Of a stretch of 64,000 nucleotides of DNA, positions 24,750 to 35,091 are shown piece after piece. Every line of letters starts with the position of its first letter. Within the stretch, counting starts at the first letter, position 1. The stretch is taken from positions 124,001-188,000 of the forward strand of contig JAMLIV010000001.1 in the NCBI GenBank assembly GCA_023954075.1, read 5' to 3'. This DNA comes from Lysobacteraceae bacterium (lineage in GTDB: Bacteria > Pseudomonadota > Gammaproteobacteria > Xanthomonadales > Xanthomonadaceae). Below the pieces are notes generated by a model, which saw only the letters and a program-made list of their open reading frames with translations, ran no database searches and was not told the origin of the DNA. The position numbers were made by a program, and so were the translations under genes.

Positions 24750-25145
24750 TCAGCGTCCGAGCCGCCAGGCCAGCGGCAGCGCCAGCGCGGCGGCGAGGCC
24801 GTCGATCCAGCTTGCGTTGAAGCGCCACCAGGTCAGTGCCAGCGGCGGGTCGATGCGCCAGATCGCCTCGTGCGGCAGCGCTCCGAACGCACGGCCGATG
24901 CTGATGGCGGCGATCACGAAGGCACTGGTTGCGAGCGTTGCCAGCGTGGTGCCCAGGGCCAGCGCCGCGCGGCCGCGGTCGGCGCGCAATCCGGCCAGGC
25001 GCAGCATCAGCGCGACATCGATCGCGGCCACCGGTGCCATCCATCCGCAGGGCGATTTCAGCACCAGCGCCACCGCGCTCCAGATGGCGCTCATGCCGGC
25101 AATGGCGAGCAGCGCCGTGGCGGCGGCAAGCAGGGCATATCGCAC
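24750..25145 (-). CDS. Uncharacterised small membrane protein
   Basis: A 131-residue protein with about four hydrophobic helices (near 3-30, 36-52, 62-88 and 112-130). A Trp-rich stretch (IDPPLALTWWRFNASWIDG) sits before the last helix. No family is recognised and there are no catalytic motifs. It lies upstream of proC on the same strand and is divergent from sufT across 133 bases. Confidence 0.65.
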   Translation of the reverse strand: MRYALLAAATALLAIAGMSAIWSAVALVLKSPCGWMAPVAAIDVALMLRLAGLRADRGRAALALGTTLATLATSAFVIAAISIGRAFGALPHEAIWRIDPPLALTWWRFNASWIDGLAAALALPLAWRLGR

Positions 25146-25183
25146 GTGGAAGCTCCGGACTCGGTGATGCGGACGGGGTGCAG

Positions 25184-25189
25184 TAGAAT
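25184..25189 (+). promoter_or_regulatory. Putative -10 box for sufT
   Basis: TAGAAT in the context GCAGTAGAATAGCG, about 90 bases before the sufT start; the -35 is not clear. Confidence 0.35.
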
Positions 25190-25278
25190 AGCGAGTTGTC
25201 CGACCGGCGTTGCCGCGACCTGATCCGCAGGACGCGGCAACCGGCCCTGGACCATCTTTTCAGCGAAATGGCCAACAC

Positions 25279-25830
25279 ATGTACAGCCGCAGCAGTGAGC
25301 CGGTGACGTTCGAACGCGATTGCCAGGCCGTAATGGTTCCCCAGGGCGACGAGGTCACCCTGCCGGCGGGTGCCGTCGGCTATATCACCCAGGCGCTTGG
25401 CGGCAGCTTCACCGTCTTCGTCGAAGGCAACCTGTTCCGCATCGCGGGGGAGGATGCGGATGCTCTCGGCAAGGAAAAACCCGAGCCGCTGCGCGTCCCG
25501 GAGGATGCCACCGACGCCGACATCGAGGCCCTTGCCTGGGAACAGATGCGTACCTGCTTCGACCCGGAAATCCCGGTCAACATCGTCGATCTGGGGCTGG
25601 TGTACGGCTGCGAGGTCATCCATGGCGACGACGGCACGCGCCGGATCGAGGTGAAGATCACCCTGACCGCGCCGGGCTGCGGCATGGGCGAAATCCTCGC
25701 CCAGGACGTGCGCGGCAAGCTGGAGATGATCCCTACCGTGGTCGAGGCCGACGTGGAAGTGGTGTTCGATCCACCGTGGAACCAGTCGCTGATGTCCGAA
25801 GCGGCGCGTCTGGAAACGGGCATGTGGTGA
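25279..25830 (+). CDS. sufT: Iron-sulfur cluster assembly factor SufT
   Basis: A 183-residue MIP18/DUF59-family protein. An N-terminal domain of about 80 residues (EPVTFERDCQAVMVPQGDEV...) precedes the DUF59 core with MRTCFDPEIPVNIVDLGLVY and ITLTAPGCGMGE, where the reactive cysteine sits. It ends with VVFDPPWNQSLMSEAARLETG. SufT aids maturation of Fe-S proteins; suf genes are not adjacent here. The start at ATG 25279 (MYSRSSEPV) is the family-like one; an open frame of about 23 codons before it looks untranslated. Confidence 0.92.
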   Translation: MYSRSSEPVTFERDCQAVMVPQGDEVTLPAGAVGYITQALGGSFTVFVEGNLFRIAGEDADALGKEKPEPLRVPEDATDADIEALAWEQMRTCFDPEIPVNIVDLGLVYGCEVIHGDDGTRRIEVKITLTAPGCGMGEILAQDVRGKLEMIPTVVEADVEVVFDPPWNQSLMSEAARLETGMW

Positions 25831-26343
25831 GTCTTCCCGCGGCGCGCCCGTCGCGCTGCGCGGCATCGGCGTGATGCCGCCCCGTCTGCCGCGGTCGCGC
25901 CCGCCGCGGCGTGCCCGATCGGTTGCACGATCGGCGGACGTCCAGACTGACGCGGGGCGTCAGATTCCGCCCTCCGGCGACGATTCTTCGCGCATTGATG
26001 CGATGCATCATGCGCCAGCCCCTGTTCGCATGGCGCGCACGGAACCGCATGGCCATGCGGTTTTGCGGGTCTGACTGAGAGCCGGCTCACGGTTTGGTTG
26101 ACAGCGCATTTTTCCCGTTGCTAGGGTCCGCGGCGCGGTTTCCCGGGGAGTGGGGTGATCGCAGCCATTCGCAGATATCCACGGTTCGGCAAACGGCTCA
26201 CGGTTGATCGAAGTGAGCGCGGAACCGCGGAAGCCGGGCCGCAGGAAGCGGCATGGGCGGATGGTCGAAACGGGGAGCCTGTCCGGTGGATGAAAGGGAT
26301 GTCATTCCCGGCACCTTCATTTTCCAACCTTTGGGGATCACAC
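25831..26343. other. 513-base gap upstream of the secreted protease gene
   Basis: No gene-like frame was found. It contains short GC hairpins (for example near 25895-25925) and the protease promoter at 26098-26127. The 216 bases from that promoter to the GTG start form a long leader. An in-frame ATG at about 26293 exists, but the peptide from it lacks a normal signal-sequence N-terminus. Confidence 0.6.
26098..26127 (+). promoter_or_regulatory. Putative promoter of the subtilase gene
   Basis: A perfect -35 TTGACA (26098-26103), 18 bases, then TAGGGT (26122-26127). It would give a leader of about 210 bases. Confidence 0.5.
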
Positions 26344-28944
26344 GTGAATACATGCAACTTCCGCTCGCTGCGGGCCAATGCCGTGGCGCTCGCGCTGGCG
26401 TTGAGTCTGCCGGGTCTCGCGTTCGCGCAGGCCGATGTCACCTTCGCCGGTGCGCGCCTGCAGGCATCGGCCATCGACCAGGCCGAAACCTACGACCGCT
26501 TCATCATCAAGTTCCAGGACCAGGGCGCACGCCAGACCGGTGCGCTGCGCGCCAGTGCCTTGAGCCTTGCGGGAAGCCGGCTCGGGGCCGAGGTGTCCAG
26601 CCTGCGCCAGCTGGCGGTGGGCGGCGAAGTGCTGATGGTGAATCGCAAGCTCAATGCCGGGGAAGCGCTGAAGTTCATGCAGGCGCTGGCCGAGCAGGGC
26701 GGCGTGGAGTACGTGGAAATCGATCGGCTCAACCAGCCGCTGTATGTCCCCAACGACACCCGCTACGGCGAGCAGTGGCACTACTTCGAAAGCGTGGGCG
26801 GACTGAACCTGCCGGCCGCGTGGGATCATTCCACCGGCAGCGGCGTCGTGGTCGCGGTGCTGGATACCGGCATCACCAACCACAGCGACCTCAACGCCAA
26901 CGTGGTGGCCGGCTACGATTTCATTTCCACCGCTTCGGTCGCCGGTGACGGCAATGGCCGCGACTCCGACCCCTCCGACGTGGGTGACGCCTCCGGCGGC
27001 TATCCGTCGAGCTGGCACGGTACCCACGTGGCCGGCACCGTTGCTGCGGTCACCAACAACAACAAGGGCATCGCGGGCGTCGCCTTCAACGCCAAAATCC
27101 AGCCGGTGCGCGTGCTGGGCAAGGGCGGCGGCTACGATTCGGACATCTCCGATGCGATCATCTGGGCTTCGGGCGGCAGCGTCAGCGGCGTGCCCGCCAA
27201 CGCCACCCCGGCCAAGGTCATCAATCTGAGCCTGGGCGGCAGCGGTTCCTGCGGCACCACCTCCCAGAATGCGATCAACAGCGCGGTGTCGCGCGGCGCG
27301 GTGCTGGTCATCGCGGCGGGCAATGACAACGTCAACGTGTCCGGTGCCTCGCCGGCCAACTGCAACAACGTGATCGCGGTGGCGGCCAACGACAAGGAAG
27401 GCAACCGCTCCTGGTATTCGAACTACGGTGCGCTGATCGACGTGACCGCGCCGGGCGGCGAAACCTGCGTCCCGAACTCCACGCTCACCGGCTGCCAGAC
27501 CGCCACCACCGCCAAGGGCATCCTTTCCACGCTCAACAGCGGTACCAACGGGCCGGTGGCCGAGACCTACGCCTTCTACGACGGTACCTCGATGGCCACC
27601 CCGCACGTCGCTGGCGTCGCCGCGCTGATGATCAGCGCCTCGCCCACCACGCTCACGCCGGCGCAGATCGAGAGCACCCTGAAGAGCACCGCGCGCGCCA
27701 TGCCCGGCACCTGCTCGGGCGGCTGCGGTGCGGGCATCGTCGACGCCTACGCGGCGGTCATGGCGGTCAAGGGAAGCACCGCCAACGTGCCGCCGGTGGC
27801 GAACTTCACCAGCAGCGTGAACGGCCTGACGGTGACGTTTACCGATACCTCCACCGACAGCGACGGTTCCATCGCCTCGCGCAGCTGGAACTTCGGCGAC
27901 GGCACCAGCTCTACCGCGGCCAATCCCAGCAAGACCTATGCCGCGGCGGGCACCTACACCGTGACCCTCACGGTCACCGACAACAAGGGTGCCACGCACA
28001 GCAAGAGCGCCTCGGTGACGGTCAGCGGCGGCGGCAGCCCCGGTGGCGGCGCGTTGACCAACGGCGTTCCGGTCACGGGCATCTCCGGCGCGACCAGCAG
28101 CACCCAGTACTGGAGCATCGCGGTGCCGTCGGGAGCCAGCAACCTGGTGGTCGAGACCTCGGGCGGTACCGGCGACATGGACCTCTACGTGCGCTTCGGT
28201 TCGCAGCCCACCACCTCTGCCTACGATTGCCGTCCGTACCGGGCCGGCAACGTCGAGACCTGCACCTTCGCCACGCCCGGCGTCGGCACCTACCACATCA
28301 TGCTGCGCGGCTACAGCGCCTTCACCGGCGTCACGCTCAAGGCGAGCTACGCGACCACGGCACCCAACGTGCCGCCGGTGGCGAACTTCACCAGCAGCGT
28401 GAGCGGCCTGACGGTGAATTTCACCGACACCTCGACCGACAGCGACGGTTCCATCGCCTCGCGCAGCTGGAACTTCGGCGACGGCACCACGTCCACGGCG
28501 ACCAATCCGAGCAAGACCTACGCGGCGGGTGGCACCTACACCGTGACCCTCACGGTCACCGACAACAAGGGCGCCACGCACAGCAAGAGCGCCTCGGTGA
28601 CGGTCAGCGGCGGCGGTGCCAATGCCAACGGCGGCGCGCTGGCCAACAACGTGGCGGTGACGGGCATCTCGGGTGCGGCCAGCAGCACCAAGTACTGGAC
28701 CATCGCGGTTCCGGCCGGGGCGAAGAACCTCAGCATCTCGATCTCGGGCGGCACCGGTGATGCGGACATGTACGTGCGCTTCGGTGCCCAGCCGACGACC
28801 TCGACCTACGACTGCCGCCCCTACAGGGCCGGCAACAGCGAGTCGTGTTCGGCGACCACGCCTTCGACCGGCACCTACTACATCATGCTGCGCGGCTACA
28901 AGGCCTACTCGGGCGTCACGCTGAAGGCGAGCTACACGCCGTAA
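26344..28944 (+). CDS. Secreted S8 subtilisin-like protease with two PKD-PPC modules
   Basis: An 866-residue exoprotease. The signal peptide (1-29, ending LPGLAFAQ) is followed by an I9-type propeptide to about residue 140. The catalytic triad is D174 (VVVAVLDTGI), H225 (SWHGTHVAGTV) and S416 (DGTSMATPHVAGVAAL). After the protease come PKD1 (about 481-565), PPC1 (572-673), PKD2 (about 675-757) and PPC2 (to 866); each PKD carries SRSWNFGDGT. PPC domains are often removed after secretion. GTG 26344 is chosen because it follows GGGGATCACAC and starts the signal peptide properly. Likely secreted by type II secretion for protein scavenging. Confidence 0.92.
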   Translation: MNTCNFRSLRANAVALALALSLPGLAFAQADVTFAGARLQASAIDQAETYDRFIIKFQDQGARQTGALRASALSLAGSRLGAEVSSLRQLAVGGEVLMVNRKLNAGEALKFMQALAEQGGVEYVEIDRLNQPLYVPNDTRYGEQWHYFESVGGLNLPAAWDHSTGSGVVVAVLDTGITNHSDLNANVVAGYDFISTASVAGDGNGRDSDPSDVGDASGGYPSSWHGTHVAGTVAAVTNNNKGIAGVAFNAKIQPVRVLGKGGGYDSDISDAIIWASGGSVSGVPANATPAKVINLSLGGSGSCGTTSQNAINSAVSRGAVLVIAAGNDNVNVSGASPANCNNVIAVAANDKEGNRSWYSNYGALIDVTAPGGETCVPNSTLTGCQTATTAKGILSTLNSGTNGPVAETYAFYDGTSMATPHVAGVAALMISASPTTLTPAQIESTLKSTARAMPGTCSGGCGAGIVDAYAAVMAVKGSTANVPPVANFTSSVNGLTVTFTDTSTDSDGSIASRSWNFGDGTSSTAANPSKTYAAAGTYTVTLTVTDNKGATHSKSASVTVSGGGSPGGGALTNGVPVTGISGATSSTQYWSIAVPSGASNLVVETSGGTGDMDLYVRFGSQPTTSAYDCRPYRAGNVETCTFATPGVGTYHIMLRGYSAFTGVTLKASYATTAPNVPPVANFTSSVSGLTVNFTDTSTDSDGSIASRSWNFGDGTTSTATNPSKTYAAGGTYTVTLTVTDNKGATHSKSASVTVSGGGANANGGALANNVAVTGISGAASSTKYWTIAVPAGAKNLSISISGGTGDADMYVRFGAQPTTSTYDCRPYRAGNSESCSATTPSTGTYYIMLRGYKAYSGVTLKASYTP
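27784..28944 (+). repeat. Tandem duplication of a 582-base PKD-PPC module
   Basis: Copy 1 is 27784-28365 and copy 2 is 28366-28944, both starting AACGTGCCGCCGGTGGCG. The PKD parts are nearly identical over about 250 bases, with long runs of perfect match; the PPC parts are clearly more diverged. This points to duplication followed by gene conversion or selection on the PKD part. Confidence 0.9.
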
Positions 28945-28972
28945 GCGGCGGCCTGAGGCTGCATGAAGAAAG

Positions 28973-29000
28973 AAAAAGCCCCGGTTCGCCGGGGCTTTTT
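28973..29000. terminator. Bidirectional rho-independent terminator
   Basis: AAAAAGCCCCGG / CCGGGGCTTTTT around a TTCG tetraloop, between the convergent ends of the protease gene and the asparaginase-like gene. The T runs on both strands let it serve both. Confidence 0.93.
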
Positions 29001-29040
29001 CATGGATCTGCGCGGGAGCGGGCCGTCGCGCGGTGCGGCG

Positions 29041-29532
29041 TCAGTCTGCGGCGGCCTCGAAGCGGTTGGCCGCCACGTTCTTGCGCACCCGGGCGGGATC
29101 CCAGATGCGCCCGTTCATGGCGATGTAGACGCCCGCCGGCAGGCACTGCACCGCGCCGACCGCGCAGCCGATGTTGAACTCGGCGTCCGAGCCGCGGAAG
29201 CGCGCCGGGTTGAGCGCGCCGGTCAGCACGATGGTCTTGCCGGGAATCGTCGCCAGCACCTTTGCCGTGGCCACCATGGTGTCGGTGCCGTGGGTGACCA
29301 GTACGCGCTCGGCCTCCTGCGCCGCGATGGTGGCGCGCAGCAGCTCGCGGTCGGCATCGGAGATGTGCAGGCTGTCCTTGCGCAGGATTGGAATCACGCT
29401 GAAGGAAAACGCCACGCCCAGCTCATTCAGGATGCGGCCGATCTGCGGCTCGCCGATCTGGTAGTCGGATTTGTCGTCGAAGTAGATCTTGTCGATCGTG
29501 CCGCCGGTGGTGACGATGCAGAGCCGGTCCAT
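29041..29532 (-). CDS. Single-domain asparaginase-like protein
   Basis: A 163-residue protein matching only the N-terminal domain of L-asparaginases. The nucleophile loop is VTTGGTIDKIYF (Thr12-type), and the second catalytic motif is VLVTHGTDTMVATAKVL with the conserved Thr-Asp pair. The C-terminal domain that completes the active site of normal ~330-residue enzymes is missing, and the frame ends cleanly before a terminator. Short proteins of this type exist as a family, so it need not be a truncation; whether it hydrolyses asparagine is uncertain. Confidence 0.85.
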   Translation of the reverse strand: MDRLCIVTTGGTIDKIYFDDKSDYQIGEPQIGRILNELGVAFSFSVIPILRKDSLHISDADRELLRATIAAQEAERVLVTHGTDTMVATAKVLATIPGKTIVLTGALNPARFRGSDAEFNIGCAVGAVQCLPAGVYIAMNGRIWDPARVRKNVAANRFEAAAD

Positions 29533-29567
29533 GGGGATTCACCGTGCGCGAAAATGTCGACCGCCAA

Positions 29568-29933
29568 TCATACACCGCGACGGCGCGCGAACCGCTGCCG
29601 CAGGCCGCCCCAACTGGCCGCGACGACCAGCGCGACCGACAGCGCGACTTCGGTGAGTGCCGCCGCCCGCACCTCTGCATCGGCCCATGCTTCGGAGACG
29701 CCGTGGCTGAAGGTGAAGAGCGCGCCCAGGCCGCCCCAGAAGGCCGCACTGCGTCGGCGCAGCAGGAGCAGGACCAGCGCCGGCAGCATCGGCGCGGCGT
29801 GGATCGCGGCGGCGAGCCATGCGGGCACGCGCGCGGGAACGAACCACCACAGCTGCCAGAACAGCGCCAGCGCGAACAGCGCCACGATGCACGCCGCGGC
29901 CAGCGCGCGCCGGCTCACGGCGCCGGCCTGCAT
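29568..29933 (-). CDS. DUF2069 membrane protein
   Basis: A 121-residue protein with four membrane helices (about 8-30, 38-58, 63-80, 93-112) and the DUF2069 pattern LFWQLWWFVP and GALFTFSHGVSEAW. Function unknown. In related genomes DUF2069 lies near wrbA and yihY; yihY is upstream here across the gap, wrbA is absent. Start ATG 29933. Confidence 0.8.
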   Translation of the reverse strand: MQAGAVSRRALAAACIVALFALALFWQLWWFVPARVPAWLAAAIHAAPMLPALVLLLLRRRSAAFWGGLGALFTFSHGVSEAWADAEVRAAALTEVALSVALVVAASWGGLRQRFARRRGV

Positions 29934-30383
29934 GCGCGATCCGGGCCGCGCCGGCGGAGGAGGGCGACACGCGCGGCGTGGGGAAGGGGGGCGTCGAGCA
30001 TGGGCGGGCTGCCGGAAGGAAAACGCAAAGCCTAACGGCCCGGCCTGCGGAAGTCGCGCCCTGGGAGCCTGCGCGGCAGAAGACTGTCCGGTCTGCGAAG
30101 CCCCCTGTGCGGTCCATTTTTCCGCCGCTTCTTGACCTGTAGCGCTGCTACAGGCCTGCAAACCGTCAAAAAACTGCCTGGAGCAAGTTTTTGACATCGC
30201 GCAGCGATGGCCCGAAGGGTTGCCGCCATGGACGGCGGCAACAAAAAACTGTCCTCGCACAGGATGCTTCTCGCCTCGAACGCTTCTACCGCGCAGGCTC
30301 CTGGCCGGAAGGTCATGCCGGCTCCCCCGGACCGGCCCGGCAGGGCTACGCTGCAACCGCCTCTTCCCGGTATCTTCCCGTCC
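29934..30383. other. 450-base gap holding a large palindrome, upstream of yihY
   Basis: No convincing gene. It is dominated by the 240-base imperfect palindrome at 30063-30302. The yihY-type gene could in principle start earlier, within the palindrome, but the in-frame sequence there is not protein-like. Confidence 0.6.
30063..30302. repeat. 240-base imperfect palindromic element
   Basis: Outer arms GGGAGCCTGCGCGGCAGAAG (30063-30082) and CTTCTACCGCGCAGGCTCCT (30283-30302) are inverse copies with two mismatches. CTGTGCG (30105) pairs with CGCACAG (30256). Nested inside are a perfect hairpin CCTGTAGC-GCT-GCTACAGG (30136-30154) and GTCAAAAAAC / GTTTTTGAC (30165-30195). It has no transposase frame, so it may be a MITE-like or regulatory RNA structure. 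Confidence 0.7.
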
Positions 30384-31634
30384 ATGGCCGGCTTGCCCAA
30401 CCTCTTCGGATGGATCGACCCGCACCGCGAGCGGGTGCGATCGTTCCTGCGCTTCCTGGCGCGGCGCTTCATCGAGGACCGCTGCTTCGATTCCGCCGCC
30501 ACGCTCGCCTACGCGACCCTGTTCGCCGCGGTGCCGCTGGCGGCGGTGGTGTTCGGCATCGTTTCGATGTTCCCCATCTACGAGAACTGGGTGGAAGACC
30601 TCACCCGCTTCATCTTCGCCAATTTCATGCCGACAGCGGCCGACAGCGTGGCGAGCTTTCTTGCCGAAGCGGCCGGCAATGCCCGCACGCTGTCGGCCGT
30701 GGGTGCGATCACGGTGCTGCTGACGGCGCTGTTGACGCTGTCGCGCATCGAGGACACCTTCAACCGCATCTGGCGCGTCAGCGCGCCGCGGCGGGCGCTC
30801 TCGCGCCTGCTGATCTATTGGGCCGCGATGACGCTCCTGCCGCTGCTGGCGGTGGCCAGCTTCGCGGTGTCGTCGTATCTGACCTCGCTGCCGCTGCTCG
30901 CCGACGAGGCGCAGCACGGGATCCTGCTGCGGGTGTTGCCGGTGGGACTGGAGCTGCTGACCTTCACCCTGGCCTATCGGCTGATTCCCAACCGCACCGT
31001 GGTATTCCGCCACACTCTCATCGCCGGCGCGCTGGCGACGCTGCTGTTCGAGCTGGCGAAGTGGGGCTTCGCGCTCTACCTCACCCGCGCCAACTACCAG
31101 GCGCTGTACGGCGCGATCGCGGTGGTCCCGATTTTCCTGATCTGGCTCTACGTTTCCTGGGTGGTGGTGCTGCTGGGCGCGTCGCTGGCGGCGTCGCTGT
31201 CGGCGTTTCGATACCAGCCGGCGCAGCAGCGCCTGCCGGCGGGATTCGAGCTGTACGGCCTGCTGCGCCTGCTGGGGCGCTTTTCGCAGGCACAGGGCAC
31301 CGGCAGCAGCCTGCACACGGCGCACCTGCAGCAGCTTGAGCCGTCGATCAGCGACGATGTCCTCATGCACCTGCTGGCCGCGCTTTCCGAGGCGCGCGTG
31401 ATCCAGCGGCTGGACGACGGCGGCTATGCGCTGGTGCGCGACCTCAATCACCTGCCGCTGGCCGAACTCTACGAAAGCGCCGCGCTGCGCATCCCGCTGA
31501 CGCAGGCTCCCTTGCCTGACGGTGGCGACGCCAGCGGGCGGCGCGCGGCCGCCGAGCTGGAGGCGCTGCGCGCGCCGCTGCGCGAGCGGATGCGGCGCAG
31601 CGTGGCGCAGATTCTGAACGGATTGGAGGAATGA
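30384..31634 (+). CDS. YihY family inner-membrane protein
   Basis: A 416-residue protein of the YihY/virulence factor BrkB family, formerly misnamed ribonuclease BN. Residues 1-280 carry six membrane helices, with FDSAATLAYATLFAAVPLAA near 35-55 and LYVSWVVVLLGASLAASLSA near 255-275. The C-terminal 130 residues form a soluble, winged-helix-like domain. The substrate is unknown; a transporter role is often proposed. Start ATG 30384 (MAGLPNLFGW) is chosen because upstream codons fall in the palindrome. It is followed after one base by the TlpA-like gene. Confidence 0.88.
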   Translation: MAGLPNLFGWIDPHRERVRSFLRFLARRFIEDRCFDSAATLAYATLFAAVPLAAVVFGIVSMFPIYENWVEDLTRFIFANFMPTAADSVASFLAEAAGNARTLSAVGAITVLLTALLTLSRIEDTFNRIWRVSAPRRALSRLLIYWAAMTLLPLLAVASFAVSSYLTSLPLLADEAQHGILLRVLPVGLELLTFTLAYRLIPNRTVVFRHTLIAGALATLLFELAKWGFALYLTRANYQALYGAIAVVPIFLIWLYVSWVVVLLGASLAASLSAFRYQPAQQRLPAGFELYGLLRLLGRFSQAQGTGSSLHTAHLQQLEPSISDDVLMHLLAALSEARVIQRLDDGGYALVRDLNHLPLAELYESAALRIPLTQAPLPDGGDASGRRAAAELEALRAPLRERMRRSVAQILNGLEE

Positions 31635-31635
31635 C

Positions 31636-32133
31636 ATGAAGGCGTGGTTTTTCGGGCTGGTCCTTGCGATATCCGGACTCGCGGCCGTGGGCGCGATCGC
31701 CAGCGAAGTGGCGCAGGATGGCGCGGTTCCCGAGCTTCGCATCGCCACCCTCGATGGCGACACTTTCGATCTGTCGCAGCAGCGCGATCGCTGGGTCGTG
31801 GTGAACTACTGGGCGACCTGGTGCAGTCCCTGCCTCAAGGAAATGCCGGATCTCGACGCTTTTGCCACTTCCCGTACCGACGTGACGGTGATCGGACTGG
31901 CCTACGAGGACATCGCGCCGGAGGAGATGCGCGCCTTTCTGGCCGAGCATCCCGTGAGCTATCCGATCGCGATCGTCGATGTGTTCGAGCCGCCGGCGGA
32001 TTTTCCCGCGCCGCGCGGTTTGCCGATGACCTGGCTGATCGCGCCCGACGGGCGGGTGGCCAAGCGCTTCCTCGGGCCGGTGACCGGGCACGAGCTGGCC
32101 GAGGCCATCGCGGCCGACGCATCCGCCCGATGA
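31636..32133 (+). CDS. TlpA/ResA-like thiol-disulfide oxidoreductase
   Basis: A 165-residue exported thioredoxin-fold protein. A signal or anchor lies at residues 1-23, then [16 protein letters not shown], and the redox motif [20 protein letters not shown] (CSPC). The cis-proline region is [15 protein letters not shown]. It probably acts in the periplasm reducing or repairing disulfides, for instance in cytochrome c maturation; no partner gene is adjacent. An ATGA overlap joins it to the acylphosphatase gene. Confidence 0.92.
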   Translation: MKAWFFGLVLAISGLAAVGAIASEVAQDGAVPELRIATLDGDTFDLSQQRDRWVVVNYWATWCSPCLKEMPDLDAFATSRTDVTVIGLAYEDIAPEEMRAFLAEHPVSYPIAIVDVFEPPADFPAPRGLPMTWLIAPDGRVAKRFLGPVTGHELAEAIAADASAR

Positions 32134-32399
32134 CGGCCGCGCGCTTCTTCGTGGAAGGCCGGGTGCAGGGCGTGTTCTATCGCGCCACCACCCGCGACAA
32201 GGCGCTGTCCCTGGGTCTTTGCGGCCATGCGCGCAATCTGGCCGATGGTCGGGTGGAAGTGCTGGCGGCCGGCCCCGAAGCCGCGCTCGATGCCCTGGAG
32301 GCATGGCTCTGGCAGGGGCCGGCGCTGGCGCGGGTCAGCGCGGTGCGGCGCGAAGCGGCGGGGCCGGATGCGGTGGGCGAGGGATTCGTGACGGGCTGA
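32130..32399 (+). CDS. acyP: Acylphosphatase
   Basis: An 89-residue enzyme hydrolysing acyl phosphates. It shows the family signature [20 protein letters not shown] (catalytic Arg of GRVQGVFYR) and [17 protein letters not shown] with the catalytic Asn. Length is standard. The start overlaps the stop of the TlpA-like gene (ATGA), indicating coupling. It converges on the second kinase gene. Confidence 0.94.
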   Translation: MTAARFFVEGRVQGVFYRATTRDKALSLGLCGHARNLADGRVEVLAAGPEAALDALEAWLWQGPALARVSAVRREAAGPDAVGEGFVTG

Positions 32400-32408
32400 C
32401 CGCTGGCG

Positions 32409-34844
<2,436 letters not shown>

Positions 34845-35038
34845 GTGCGTACTCCCGATGCGATGCCGCATCCTGCCACAGGTGTCGCCACGCGCGGCCG
34901 GGCGCATCGACCGCGCCTTCGCGGTTGGCTGGATGCGAGGCGGCGGGGTGATGAAATCGGCGTCCGGCAGACAGGGGGCCTTACTGACTTGAGGCTGCAC
35001 GGCGGCTCGTCGTGGCCTGGAACGCGTGAAGGCAGGAC

Positions 35039-35044
35039 TATAAT
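35039..35044 (+). promoter_or_regulatory. -10 box of prfC
   Basis: A perfect TATAAT (context ACTATAATCACC) 48 bases before the prfC start; the -35 about 17 bases upstream (CCTGGA) is poor. Confidence 0.55.
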
Positions 35045-35091
35045 CACCGCCTTCCTCATCGACCTGCGCGCCCGGCCGGGCGTCTTTCCCC

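Noticed and set aside
25210-25278. Upstream extension of SufT
   Set aside because: The extra 23 residues (MPRPDPQDAATGPG...) lack conservation-like features and the family N-terminus fits ATG 25279.
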